The notes under the pieces were generated by a model. It did no database searches and was not told the DNA's origin. It was given only the letters and a program-made list of their open reading frames with translations. DNA of 32,350 nucleotides, from the NCBI GenBank assembly GCA_029821635.1, contig JALGSW010000032.1:1-32350 (forward strand), read 5' to 3'. A program made the position numbers and the translations under genes. Below are positions 7,959 to 15,308 of this stretch, one piece after another. Each line of letters opens with the position of its first letter. Within the stretch, counting starts at the first letter, position 1. This DNA is from Candidatus Zipacnadia bacterium. GTDB lineage: Bacteria > Armatimonadota > Zipacnadia > Zipacnadales > UBA5352.

Positions 7959-9167
7959 ATGGCCTCGCATGGAGATGACGCGCCGACGCCCGCGCGCGCG
8001 GTCGCGCTGCTGGCCGAGGGCGGGGCGCCGACGATCGTGTGCTTCGGCGACAGCATCACCGGGGCCTACTACCACACGGGCTCGAAGCGCGCCTGGACGG
8101 ACATGCTCGGCGTCGCCCTCCGGTGCCTGTATCCGGCGTCCGAGCCGGTGATGATCAACGCGGGGATCAGCGGCAACACAACGCTCGCCGGGCTCGCGCG
8201 CCTCGATCGCGACGTCATCGCGCGCGACCCCGATCTCGTCGTGGTCATGTTCGGCATCAATGACATGTCACGCTCGACGCCTCCCGAAGACTACCGCCAG
8301 AGCCTGCAGGAGCTCGTGGAGAGGCTACTCGCGGCCGAGGCCGCGGTGGTGCTGTGCACGCCGACGCTCTCGACGAATTTCGGCGGCCACTCGCTGGAGA
8401 CGCAGCAGGCCTACTGCGCGGTCGTCCGCGAGGTCGCCGCGGAGCACTCGCTGTCGGTGGCGGACGCGCACCAGGCGTTCGCGTCGCTGCGGGAGCACGA
8501 CCCGCACGCGTACGCGCTGGCAACGAGCGACGCGGTCCACCCGAACATGAACGGTCACAAGCTGATCGCGGAGACGGTCGCGCGCGCGATCGCGGGCCGC
8601 GAGGTCGATCTGAGCGACGTGGCTCCGCCGGACGTTCAGATGGCGCAGACGCTGGCGAAGGGCTGCGCCGGTGAGCCGGTGCGCGCGATCGCGATGCCGC
8701 CCTACGACGGGATGCTGCGCGACGTGCTGATGGCCGTCCCCGGCTGGAGCGGTGAGGTCGAAGTCACGACGTGGCCGACCGACGCATCGGTCGAAGAGCT
8801 GGAGCAATGGGCGAAGGCGAATGTCAGGAAGCTGCAGCCGGACCTGGTCGTCGTGGCGGTGCCCGCGGATGCGGTGGCGCCCGATGACGCGCGCTACATC
8901 TCCTCGTACGAGTGGATCCTGAACTGGTCGCTGGACTTCGGGCCGGGGACGTGGGACTGCCTGCCGGTGCTGCCCTCGGTGACGCGGCCGGAGCTGTCTG
9001 AGGCCGAAATTCAGCGCGAGGAGATCGCCCGGACGCTCGTCGCCGGCAAGGACCTCTGGCCGCTGGAGCGCGCTGCCGGCGACGACGCAGGCCCTCAGGA
9101 GCTGCTGACGCGCTTCGTGCTGGAGCAGTACGAGCGGTGGTCTCTCACCGAGGCGCAGCGCGAGTAA
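7959..9167 (+). CDS. SGNH/GDSL hydrolase with C-terminal extension
   Basis: Predicted serine esterase or deacetylase of the SGNH superfamily. With the chosen start it is 402 aa. All four blocks are visible: Ser32 in CFGDSITG, Gly72 in NAGISGNTT, Asn101 in FGINDM, and Asp191/His194 in DAVHPNMNGH. A second region of about 190 residues follows (roughly 215-402) with PDLVVVAVPADAV and an acidic helix near the end; I do not recognise it, and it may be a degenerate second SGNH-like fold. The ATG at 7959 has GGAGGAG 5 nt upstream. Alternatives are a GTG at 7887, overlapping the preceding stop, and an ATG at 7914, which would add a hydrophobic leader that could be a signal peptide. The gene closes the seven-gene run. 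Confidence 0.85.
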   Translation: MASHGDDAPTPARAVALLAEGGAPTIVCFGDSITGAYYHTGSKRAWTDMLGVALRCLYPASEPVMINAGISGNTTLAGLARLDRDVIARDPDLVVVMFGINDMSRSTPPEDYRQSLQELVERLLAAEAAVVLCTPTLSTNFGGHSLETQQAYCAVVREVAAEHSLSVADAHQAFASLREHDPHAYALATSDAVHPNMNGHKLIAETVARAIAGREVDLSDVAPPDVQMAQTLAKGCAGEPVRAIAMPPYDGMLRDVLMAVPGWSGEVEVTTWPTDASVEELEQWAKANVRKLQPDLVVVAVPADAVAPDDARYISSYEWILNWSLDFGPGTWDCLPVLPSVTRPELSEAEIQREEIARTLVAGKDLWPLERAAGDDAGPQELLTRFVLEQYERWSLTEAQRE

Positions 9168-9198
9168 CGGGTCAACCTATTTCCCCCGCCTCACGGCA

Positions 9199-9303
9199 CC
9201 TCACCCCCCCGGCCCCCCTCTCCCTGGAAACCGCCGCGCAAGGCCGTGGACGGGGCAGCAAGTAGTCGTGGCGGTTTCAAGCGGGAGAGGGGGGAGAACG
9301 ACG
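9199..9303 (+). repeat. Hairpin repeat, copy 2 (3' end of SGNH gene)
   Basis: The outer arms are 9213-9224 and 9283-9294, a perfect 12-bp stem. The interior loop TG (9225-9226) opposite AAGC (9279-9282) is the same as in the other paired copies. The inner stem GAAACCGCC (9227-9235) pairs with GGCGGTTTC (9270-9278). The apical loop is longer than in the other copies. The element begins 31 nt after the upstream stop codon and ends in GAACGACG. Confidence 0.85.
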
Positions 9304-9351
9304 TTGCGGTTGTGCGGGAAGTGAATGTGGACATGCCGTTGCTGTTGCTGT

Positions 9352-9448
9352 TCACCCCCTCTCCCGCTTGAAATTGCGCCTGAGAGGTGATCGTCACTCC
9401 GCGGCGTGAGGCGCGCAATTTCCAGGGAGAGGGGGCCGGGGGGTGAGG
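9352..9448 (-). repeat. Hairpin repeat, copy 3 (3' end of hflX)
   Basis: The outer arms CCCCCTCTCCC (9355-9365) and GGGAGAGGGGG (9425-9435) pair. The inner stem GAAATTGCGC (9370-9379) pairs perfectly with GCGCAATTTC (9413-9422), a different sequence from the other copies but again complementary. The fixed TG/AAGC interior loop is present. Read on the minus strand, the element starts 26 nt after the hflX stop. Confidence 0.85.
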
Positions 9449-9474
9449 CAATCGTTGCCGCCGCCCGCCGGACG

Positions 9475-10767
9475 TCAGTCGCTCACCACGAACTCACGCA
9501 CGCGCGCGAGGGTCGGTTCGTCGATCTCCACGCGCGTGATCACGTACTCCGGCTCATACTTCGTCTCAGAGACGTGTCCGCGCTCGTTGAGCAACTCCAT
9601 CAGCGACATCCGATCGTAGGGAATGTGCAACGTCACCTTGATCAGGTGCGCGAAGAGCAGGTCGGACATGCGCTTGCGCAACTCATCGAGCCCCTCGCCC
9701 TCCTGCGCCGAAACGCGCAGCGTGTTGTCGATGCGGCTCTCGATGATCCGCAGCGTGCGCTCGGAACTCACCGCGTCGATCTTGTTGAGCGCCACGATCA
9801 TCGGGATCTCCAGCGCATCCAGCTGGCCGAGGACCGTCGAGGCGGCCTCGTACTGCTCCCACGCTGCGGGCCACGATGCGTCCACCACGTGGATCAGCAG
9901 GTCCGCGTCGGTGACTTCCTCAAGCGTGGCGCGGAAGGCCGCGACGACCTGCGTCGGGAGGTCCTGGATGAAGCCGACGGTGTCGGTGACGAGGCAGTGC
10001 CGGCCCTCGTCCAGTTCGATTCGGCGGGTGGTGGGGTCGAGCGTCTCGAAGAGGCGGTCGCCCACCACGACCTCGCGCGAGCCCGCCAGCGCGTTGAGCA
10101 GCGTGGACTTGCCCGAGTTCGTGTAGCCGACGAGCGTGACGCTGGGGAGGCCCGAGCGTTCGCGCGATTGGCGCTCGATCTTCCGCCGCCGCCGGACGTC
10201 GCCGATCTCCCGCTCGAGTCGCTGGATACTGCGGCGCAGCACGCGCCGCTGGGTGTCGATCTTCGTCTCACCGGGGCCTCGCACGCCGATCCCGGCCGAT
10301 CCGCCACCGATGCGGTCCATCATCTTTCCACGACCCGCGAGGCGGGGGAGGGAGTACTGCGCCTGCGCGAGCTGGACCTGCAGCTTCCCCTCACGCGTGC
10401 GGGCGTGCTGGGCGAAGATGTCGAGGATCAGCTCGGTGCGGTCGAGGACCTTGCAGTCGATGGCGTTGACGAGGTTGCGGTTCTGCACGGGAGAGAGCTC
10501 GGCGTTGAAGACCACGAGGTCGGCGCCCTCGCCCTCCACGAGCGCGCCGAGCTCCTCGACCTTGCCGCTGCCGATGAAGGTGCGGATGTCGGGCTTGTCG
10601 CGGCGCTGGGTCACGAGGTCGATGACCTGGGCGCCGGCGGTCTTCGCGAGATCGATCAGCTCTCGCATCGACCGCCGGCTCCGGCCTTCGAGGTCGTCTA
10701 TCCCGACGAGGATCGCGCTCTCGACTTCGGACTGCTCTGTGTCTCTGCGGTCGTCATCGTGGCTCAA
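9475..10767 (-). CDS. hflX: GTPase HflX
   Basis: A 430-aa ribosome-associated GTPase that splits or rescues stalled 70S ribosomes in characterised bacteria. The N-terminal domain shows the family's FIGSGKVEEL and VVFNAELSPVQNRNL, followed by the glycine-rich GIGVRGPGETKIDTQRR linker and a basic coiled-coil-like helix. The G domain has G1 GYTNSGKST (about 216), G3 DTVGFIQDLP and G4 NKID. The start is a TTG at 10767 (reverse complement of CAA at 10765-10767), with GAGGTGA placed 7 nt upstream; the next in-frame Met is at residue 34, inside the domain. It is the last gene of the adh-miaA-hfq-dapF-dapL-hflX operon, 50 nt after dapL. A hairpin repeat follows its stop. Confidence 0.95.
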   Translation of the reverse strand: MSHDDDRRDTEQSEVESAILVGIDDLEGRSRRSMRELIDLAKTAGAQVIDLVTQRRDKPDIRTFIGSGKVEELGALVEGEGADLVVFNAELSPVQNRNLVNAIDCKVLDRTELILDIFAQHARTREGKLQVQLAQAQYSLPRLAGRGKMMDRIGGGSAGIGVRGPGETKIDTQRRVLRRSIQRLEREIGDVRRRRKIERQSRERSGLPSVTLVGYTNSGKSTLLNALAGSREVVVGDRLFETLDPTTRRIELDEGRHCLVTDTVGFIQDLPTQVVAAFRATLEEVTDADLLIHVVDASWPAAWEQYEAASTVLGQLDALEIPMIVALNKIDAVSSERTLRIIESRIDNTLRVSAQEGEGLDELRKRMSDLLFAHLIKVTLHIPYDRMSLMELLNERGHVSETKYEPEYVITRVEIDEPTLARVREFVVSD

Positions 10768-10786
10768 AGCGCGATCACCTCGTCGG

Positions 10787-10805
10787 GCGCGCGCGTTGCG
10801 CGCGC
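10787..10805 (-). other. GC-only stem-loop in the dapL-hflX spacer
   Basis: Two 8-bp alternating GC arms (10787-10794 and 10798-10805) are separated by a 3-nt loop, within the 50-nt spacer between dapL and hflX. It could act as an RNA hairpin that modulates hflX expression or mRNA processing, but alternating GC tracts also arise by composition. No T-tract follows. Confidence 0.35.
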
Positions 10806-10817
10806 ATGGCGGCGTCC

Positions 10818-12002
10818 CTACCAGGCGACGCCGCCCTCTCTCATGTTGTCGATCGCCTGCTCGATCTGGGCGAGCTTGTCCTCGCCCTTGATCGTCAGGG
10901 ACATGCGCACGAAGCCCTCGCCCGTGGTGCCGTAGATCGCGCCGGGGATCGCGAGGACCTGGCAGTCGCCCAGCAGCTTCTTCGCGAAGCCCTCGGAGGT
11001 GTAGCCCTCCGGGACCGGGAGCCAGACGTAGAACGTGGCGCGCGGGGCCTCAATCGGGCAGCCGAGGCTCTGCAGGCCCTCGACCAGCGCGTCGCGGCGC
11101 CGCTTGTACTCCGCCTGCATCGACGGCGCGAAGTCGTCGTAGTTGTCGAGCCCCGCGGCAGCCGCACGCTGGATCGCCATGAACGTGCCCGAGTCCACGT
11201 TGCTCTTGGCGCGCGAGAGCGCCTCGATGTGCTCGCCGCCGCCCCATGTCCAACCCACGCGCCAGCCGGTCATGTTGAAGGTCTTCGAGAGCGAGTGGAT
11301 CTCGATCGCGACATCCTTCGCGCCATCGATCTCAAGGATGCTGTGCGGCCTGTCGGCGTCGTCGTAGTAGACCTCGGCGTAGGCCGCGTCCTGCACGATG
11401 ACCATCTCGTACTTGCGCGCGAACGCGACGGCCTTCTCGAGGAACTCCAGCGGCGCGACCGCACCGGTGGGGTTGTTCGGGTAGTTGATGAACATCATCT
11501 TGGCCTGCTGCCTGACGGCCTCGGGGATGGCGTTGAAGTCCGGCAGGAAGTCGTTCTCGGCCCGCAGCGGCATCGGGAACGCCGCGCCGCCGCACCAACT
11601 CGTCTGCACCTTGTAGACGGAGTAGGCCGGGTCGGGCACGAGCACGACGTCGCTCGGGTCGATGTAGGCCCAGACGGCGTGCACGAGCGCTTCTTTGCCG
11701 CCGATGGTGCTCTGAATCTCCCCGTCGGGGTCCACGTCGATGCCGAAGCGGCGTTTCGCGAAGTCAGCGATCGCGCTCTTGTAGCGATCCGTGCCGAAGC
11801 CCGACTCATCGTAGGGATGGGTCTCGGGGTCATTCGCGGCCTCGCAGAGCGCGTCGATCACGAACTGCGGGGTCGGCATGTCCGGGTCGCCGATGCCGAA
11901 GTCGATCGGCTCTTTCCCATCCGCGATCATCTGTGCCTTCAGCGCGGCGATCTCGCGGAAAGGATAGGGCGGGATGCGCTGAAGTCGCTGTGCCTGCTCC
12001 AT
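10818..12002 (-). CDS. dapL: LL-diaminopimelate aminotransferase
   Basis: A 394-aa class I/II PLP aminotransferase. The cofactor set is visible: Asn176 in NYPNNPTG, Asp205 and Tyr208 in VQDAAYAE, and the Schiff-base Lys240 in SLSKTFNMTGWRVG. The N-terminal PPYPF and DFGIGDPDMPTP motifs are those of the DapL-like group. DapL converts tetrahydrodipicolinate directly to LL-diaminopimelate using glutamate, bypassing succinylated or acetylated intermediates. The assignment rests on family resemblance and on dapF lying immediately upstream, which takes the product on to meso-DAP. An alternative is a related alanine or aspartate aminotransferase. The ATG at 12002 is preceded by GAGGGA. The stop is 50 nt before hflX. 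Confidence 0.82.
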   Translation of the reverse strand: MEQAQRLQRIPPYPFREIAALKAQMIADGKEPIDFGIGDPDMPTPQFVIDALCEAANDPETHPYDESGFGTDRYKSAIADFAKRRFGIDVDPDGEIQSTIGGKEALVHAVWAYIDPSDVVLVPDPAYSVYKVQTSWCGGAAFPMPLRAENDFLPDFNAIPEAVRQQAKMMFINYPNNPTGAVAPLEFLEKAVAFARKYEMVIVQDAAYAEVYYDDADRPHSILEIDGAKDVAIEIHSLSKTFNMTGWRVGWTWGGGEHIEALSRAKSNVDSGTFMAIQRAAAAGLDNYDDFAPSMQAEYKRRRDALVEGLQSLGCPIEAPRATFYVWLPVPEGYTSEGFAKKLLGDCQVLAIPGAIYGTTGEGFVRMSLTIKGEDKLAQIEQAIDNMREGGVAW

Positions 12003-12098
12003 CGTCGTCTCCCTCGTCCGACAGTGGGTTGATGCGCGGGGGCCACACGCGTCCGGCCGCCGGTGTTGCCCCCTGACGAACCGTGCGCCGGGGTGAGG

Positions 12099-12971
12099 TC
12101 AGAGAGCCGCCGGCGCGATGAACTCCTCCGGCAGGATGCCCTCGTAGACCTCGACCGCCGGGCCGGTCATGAACACGTGATTGTCGTCGCGCCACTGGAT
12201 GTCCAGCCTGCCGCCGAGCAGCTCGACCTCGACCGCGCGATCGGTCAGGTCGTTGACCGCACAGGCCACGCAGGTCGCGGAGGCGCCGGTGCCGCAGGCG
12301 AGCGTCTCGCCCGCGCCGCGCTCCCACACGCGCATCCTCACATGCGTGCGGTCCACGATCTGGATGAACTCAACGTTCGTGCGGTCCGGGAACGCCGGAT
12401 GCACTTCGACCTTCGGGCCCAGCGTGTTCACAGGCGCGTCATCCACGCTGTCCACGAAGATGATGCAGTGCGGATTGCCCACGGAGATGGCCGTGATGCG
12501 CACAATCTGCCCGTCCACGTCGAGTTCCTCGTCGATTGCGGGCTGGTCCGGGTCGCCGGGCGCGAACGGCACGTCCTCGCGCGCCAGCCGCGCCTCGCCC
12601 ATGTCCACGGTGATGCAGGTGACCTTCCCGTCCTCGACGGTGAGCCGCGGCTTGATGATCCCCGCGAGCGTCTCGAAGGTCAGCTCGGTCTCGTCCGTGC
12701 GCCCGTGCTCGTAGACATACTTTGCGCAGCAGCGCATGCCGTTGCCGCACATGTTCGACTCGGACTCGTCCGGGTTGAAGATGCGCATGCGGAAGTCGGC
12801 GATCTCCGAGGGCAGGATCAGGATCAGCCCGTCGCTGCCCACGCCGAAGTGCCGATCTGACACGAGCGCGGAGAGCCTGCCCAGGTCGAAGCGATCGAGG
12901 TCCTGGTCGTGCCCGTCGATGTAGACGTAGTCATTGCCCAGCCCGTGCATCTTCGTGAAGCGCAGTGGCAT
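12099..12971 (-). CDS. dapF: Diaminopimelate epimerase
   Basis: A 290-aa cofactor-independent epimerase interconverting LL- and meso-diaminopimelate for lysine and peptidoglycan synthesis. Both catalytic cysteines are present in their signature motifs: Cys75 in MCGNGMRC and Cys225 in ACGTGAS. Other family landmarks are KMHGLGNDYVY at the N-terminus, FNPDESESN, the VGNPHCIIF strand and VWERGAGET. Length matches the family. The ATG at 12971 lies 20 nt after the hfq stop. dapL follows after 96 nt, so the two enzymes form a two-step module (tetrahydrodipicolinate to LL-DAP to meso-DAP) inside an RNA-metabolism operon. Confidence 0.96.
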   Translation of the reverse strand: MPLRFTKMHGLGNDYVYIDGHDQDLDRFDLGRLSALVSDRHFGVGSDGLILILPSEIADFRMRIFNPDESESNMCGNGMRCCAKYVYEHGRTDETELTFETLAGIIKPRLTVEDGKVTCITVDMGEARLAREDVPFAPGDPDQPAIDEELDVDGQIVRITAISVGNPHCIIFVDSVDDAPVNTLGPKVEVHPAFPDRTNVEFIQIVDRTHVRMRVWERGAGETLACGTGASATCVACAVNDLTDRAVEVELLGGRLDIQWRDDNHVFMTGPAVEVYEGILPEEFIAPAAL

Positions 12972-12991
12972 CGCAGTTCGTCTCCGTCACG

Positions 12992-13213
12992 TCAGCGGTC
13001 GGTGTTCTGGGCGCGTACAGGGCCGATCACAGCGATGGCGCTCTTGAATACGAGCACCTGGTCGCGCCGACAGCGCAGCTTGATCGTGAATGCGTCGAAT
13101 CCCTCAACGACCCCCCGGAGAGATTTGCCGCCGAGCAGCACGATCTCCACCGGGCGCTTATTGGTCCGCATCTCGTTGAGGTATTCGTCCTGGATCTGCG
13201 GCTTGCCTGACAT
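12992..13213 (-). CDS. hfq: RNA chaperone Hfq (divergent)
   Basis: A 73-aa Sm-like protein, the size of the short Hfq forms. Sm1 is visible as the QDEYLNEMR helix followed by GVVEGFDAFTIKL, and Sm2 as VFKSAIAVIGP. Compared with E. coli Hfq, Gln8, Asp40, Phe42, Gly29 and the Sm2 Lys are kept. Gln41 is Ala, the Sm2 His (57) is Ser, Tyr25 is Val, and one residue is inserted in the loop before Sm2. Proximal and distal RNA surfaces are therefore altered. The ATG at 13213 lies inside the 3' end of miaA (56-nt overlap in a different frame), and its ribosome-binding site is GGGGA about 10 nt upstream. A strong internal promoter lies about 370 nt upstream in miaA. Confidence 0.9.
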   Translation of the reverse strand: MSGKPQIQDEYLNEMRTNKRPVEIVLLGGKSLRGVVEGFDAFTIKLRCRRDQVLVFKSAIAVIGPVRAQNTDR

Positions 13214-14168
13214 GATTTTGCTGTCCCCAGTTGCGGCTCACTTGTGTCACGATTATCGATAGGCATGTGCGCTGCGCGGCTTCGCCGACCGGTGAAAGCC
13301 ACCGGTAGTCGGCGCCGCCGCGCAGCCACGTGAGCTGGCGTTTCGCGAAGCGTCGGGTGTGCCGCTTAATCAGATCGACCGTTTCGTCAAGGCCGCGCTC
13401 GCCGTCCAGATGCTCCCGCAAACGCCGGTAGCCGATCGCCTGCATCGACTGGGCGTCGGGGGGTACGCCAGAGCCTATGAGCGCGCGCACTTCATCCAGC
13501 CACCCCGCGTCGATCATGGCGTCGACCCGTCGCTCGATCCGGTCGAAGAGCAGCCTGCGTGGGGGGGTCAGGACGTACTTGGCGCAATTATACTTAGCGG
13601 CGGCCTTAGCGTCAACGTCGCGCTCCTCCGACATCGGCCGCCCGGTCAGCTCATAGACCTCCAGCGCGCGCACGATCCGCCGCGCGTCGGCAGGCGCGAT
13701 CCGCTCCGCCGACGGCGGATCGACCTGCGCGAGGCGCTCGTGCATCCGCTGTGAGCCGACCTCCGCGACCTCTGCCCAGAGCCGCTCGCGGACGTCGCTG
13801 CCCGCGGGCGGCGGGGGGAAGTCGAAGCCCTCGGTGAGCGCGCGCAGGTACAGGCCCGTGCCGCCTGCCACGATCGGCAGGCGCCCGCGCGCGTGCACCT
13901 CGCCGATCACCCGGTCGGCGTCGCGCGTGAACTCCGCCACCGCGTACTCGCCATCTGGCGGCACGAAGTCAATGAGGTGGATCGGCGCCCGCGCGCGCTC
14001 CTCAGCCGTCGGCTTGGCGGTGCCGATGTCCATGCGCTCGTAAATCTGCATCGAATCCGCCGAGATGACCTCGCCGCCCACGCGTTCGGCCACCTGCAGC
14101 GAGGCCTCGGTCTTCCCCGCCGCGGTCGGCCCGGCTATGATCAGCACCGGGATCGGCTCCTGCGTCAT
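13158..14168 (-). CDS. miaA: tRNA dimethylallyltransferase MiaA
   Basis: A 336-aa enzyme that transfers a dimethylallyl group to N6 of A37 in tRNAs reading UNN codons. It shows the P-loop GPTAAGKT (13-20), ISADSMQIYERMDIGTAKPT, VAGGTGLYLRAL and the C-terminal QAIGYRRLREHLDG and KRHTRRFAKRQLTWLRG. After WLSP the last 30 or so residues have no family resemblance because they are read through the start of hfq in another frame. The ATG at 14168 overlaps the stop of the upstream dehydrogenase (ATGA), indicating translational coupling. The miaA-hfq adjacency is conserved across many bacteria. Within codons for AKYNCAK the gene uses AT-rich TAT and AAT, which build the -10 box of a promoter. Confidence 0.96.
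   Translation of the reverse strand: MTQEPIPVLIIAGPTAAGKTEASLQVAERVGGEVISADSMQIYERMDIGTAKPTAEERARAPIHLIDFVPPDGEYAVAEFTRDADRVIGEVHARGRLPIVAGGTGLYLRALTEGFDFPPPPAGSDVRERLWAEVAEVGSQRMHERLAQVDPPSAERIAPADARRIVRALEVYELTGRPMSEERDVDAKAAAKYNCAKYVLTPPRRLLFDRIERRVDAMIDAGWLDEVRALIGSGVPPDAQSMQAIGYRRLREHLDGERGLDETVDLIKRHTRRFAKRQLTWLRGGADYRWLSPVGEAAQRTCLSIIVTQVSRNWGQQNHVRQAADPGRIPQRDADQ
13587..13615 (-). promoter_or_regulatory. Near-consensus sigma-70 promoter inside miaA, driving hfq
   Basis: On the minus strand a TTGACG (-35, 13610-13615) is followed after exactly 17 nt by a perfect TATAAT (-10, 13587-13592). Transcription would start near 13580 and run toward the hfq ATG at 13213, then dapF, dapL and hflX. 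The sequence lies in miaA codons for Lys-Tyr-Asn and uses TAT and AAT where the gene generally prefers TAC and AAC. In E. coli, hfq is also served by promoters within miaA, so the arrangement has a known parallel. Confidence 0.75.
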
Positions 14169-15214
14169 GGCGTCAGGATCACCTTCAGCGTGGTATCCGG
14201 CTCCGCGATCATCAGCTCAAAGGCGCGCTCGATCTCGTCGAGGCGCATGTGGTGGGTCACAAGCCGCTCTGGGTGGACGTCCCCGTCCTCGACCAGTGAG
14301 ATCGCGCGCGGCACGGTCCCGCCGTGCAGCCGCGAGCCGAGGAAGTCCAGCTCCTTGCGCACCATCAGCGCGCCCTCGATGCAGATCTCCTCGGTGCACA
14401 GGCCCAGCATCACCACGCGGCCGCTGGCGGCCACCACCTCCAGCGCCTGGCGGACGGTGGCGGGCCTGCCGACCGCCTCGATCACCACCGACGGGCCGCT
14501 GGGGCCGAAGTCGTCGGCGAGGGCCTCGCGCAGGTCGCCGTCAGCGGGGCTGACGGCCGCCACGGCGCCGAGGTCGCGCGCGAAGGCGAGACGCCCGGCG
14601 GAGAGGTCGCTCACGGCCACCCGTGCGCCTCGCGAGCGGCAGACCTGCAGCACCGACAGGCCGATCGTCCCCGCGCCGATGATGAGCACTGTGTCCTCCG
14701 CGCTCACGCGCGCCCGCGTGGACGACTGCACGCCGATCGAGAGCGGCTCGACCATCACCGCCGCGTCGGCGGAGAGCTCCGCGGAGACGCCGTGCAGGCA
14801 GCCCAGCGGCGCGAGCATGTACTCGGCGAAGGCGCCGGGCGCGTGGACGCCCAGCACGCGCATGTTCTCGCAGCAGTTGTAGCGTCCGGTCCGGCACGGG
14901 TAGCACTCCCCGCAGGGCATCGACGGGTCGAGCACCACGCGGTCGCCAACGCGCGGCGGGCGAGGCTGTGCGCGGGCCGGGATGGCCGGCGGCTTGGTCT
15001 CGTACGGCTCGATCTCGACGACGCTGCCCACGACTTCGTGGCCGCCGACCTCCGGATAGCGGAAGAACGGCTGCGTGCCTTCATACGCGTGCAGGTCGCT
15101 GCCGCAGACGCCGACGGCCTCGACGTGCACCAGCGCCTGGCCCGGCGCGGGCGACGGGCGCTCGGTCTCGCGGATCTCCACCGTGTGCGGCGCGACGATG
15201 ACGGCTGCCTTCAT
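14165..15214 (-). CDS. Zinc-dependent medium-chain alcohol/polyol dehydrogenase
   Basis: A 349-aa MDR dehydrogenase resembling threonine 3-dehydrogenase and sorbitol dehydrogenase. Catalytic zinc ligands are Cys37 (VGVCGSDLH) and His59-Glu60 (VGGHEVVG); structural zinc cysteines are 101, 104, 107 and 115. The Rossmann glycine motif reads IIGAGTIGLSVLQ, followed by VSDLSAGRL, whose Asp suggests NAD rather than NADP. An insertion of roughly 15 residues rich in Pro and Arg (about 70-90) sits just before DRVVLDP. The stop overlaps the miaA start by 4 nt, so this metabolic gene heads the RNA-modification operon. The ATG at 15214 is the natural family start. The physiological alcohol is not evident. 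Confidence 0.88.
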   Translation of the reverse strand: MKAAVIVAPHTVEIRETERPSPAPGQALVHVEAVGVCGSDLHAYEGTQPFFRYPEVGGHEVVGSVVEIEPYETKPPAIPARAQPRPPRVGDRVVLDPSMPCGECYPCRTGRYNCCENMRVLGVHAPGAFAEYMLAPLGCLHGVSAELSADAAVMVEPLSIGVQSSTRARVSAEDTVLIIGAGTIGLSVLQVCRSRGARVAVSDLSAGRLAFARDLGAVAAVSPADGDLREALADDFGPSGPSVVIEAVGRPATVRQALEVVAASGRVVMLGLCTEEICIEGALMVRKELDFLGSRLHGGTVPRAISLVEDGDVHPERLVTHHMRLDEIERAFELMIAEPDTTLKVILTP

Positions 15215-15308
15215 GACGGACGCTCGCTCTCCTGCCGACGGTCTGTCCTGCGCGCTGCACAGTTCGCGGACGAGGAGGCGGGGACCTGCGGGGAGCGTTC
15301 CCGGCGGG

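Larger units (their letters stand above)
9168..9474. other. Convergent 307-bp intergenic region
   Basis: This spacer separates the converging SGNH and hflX genes. It contains two copies of the hairpin repeat facing each other (9199-9303 on plus, 9352-9448 on minus), with about 48 bp between them that include short GTTGCTGTTGCTGTT-type repeats. I find no supported gene here. The arrangement would suit back-to-back transcription termination or mRNA 3'-end protection for both flanking genes. Confidence 0.7.
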
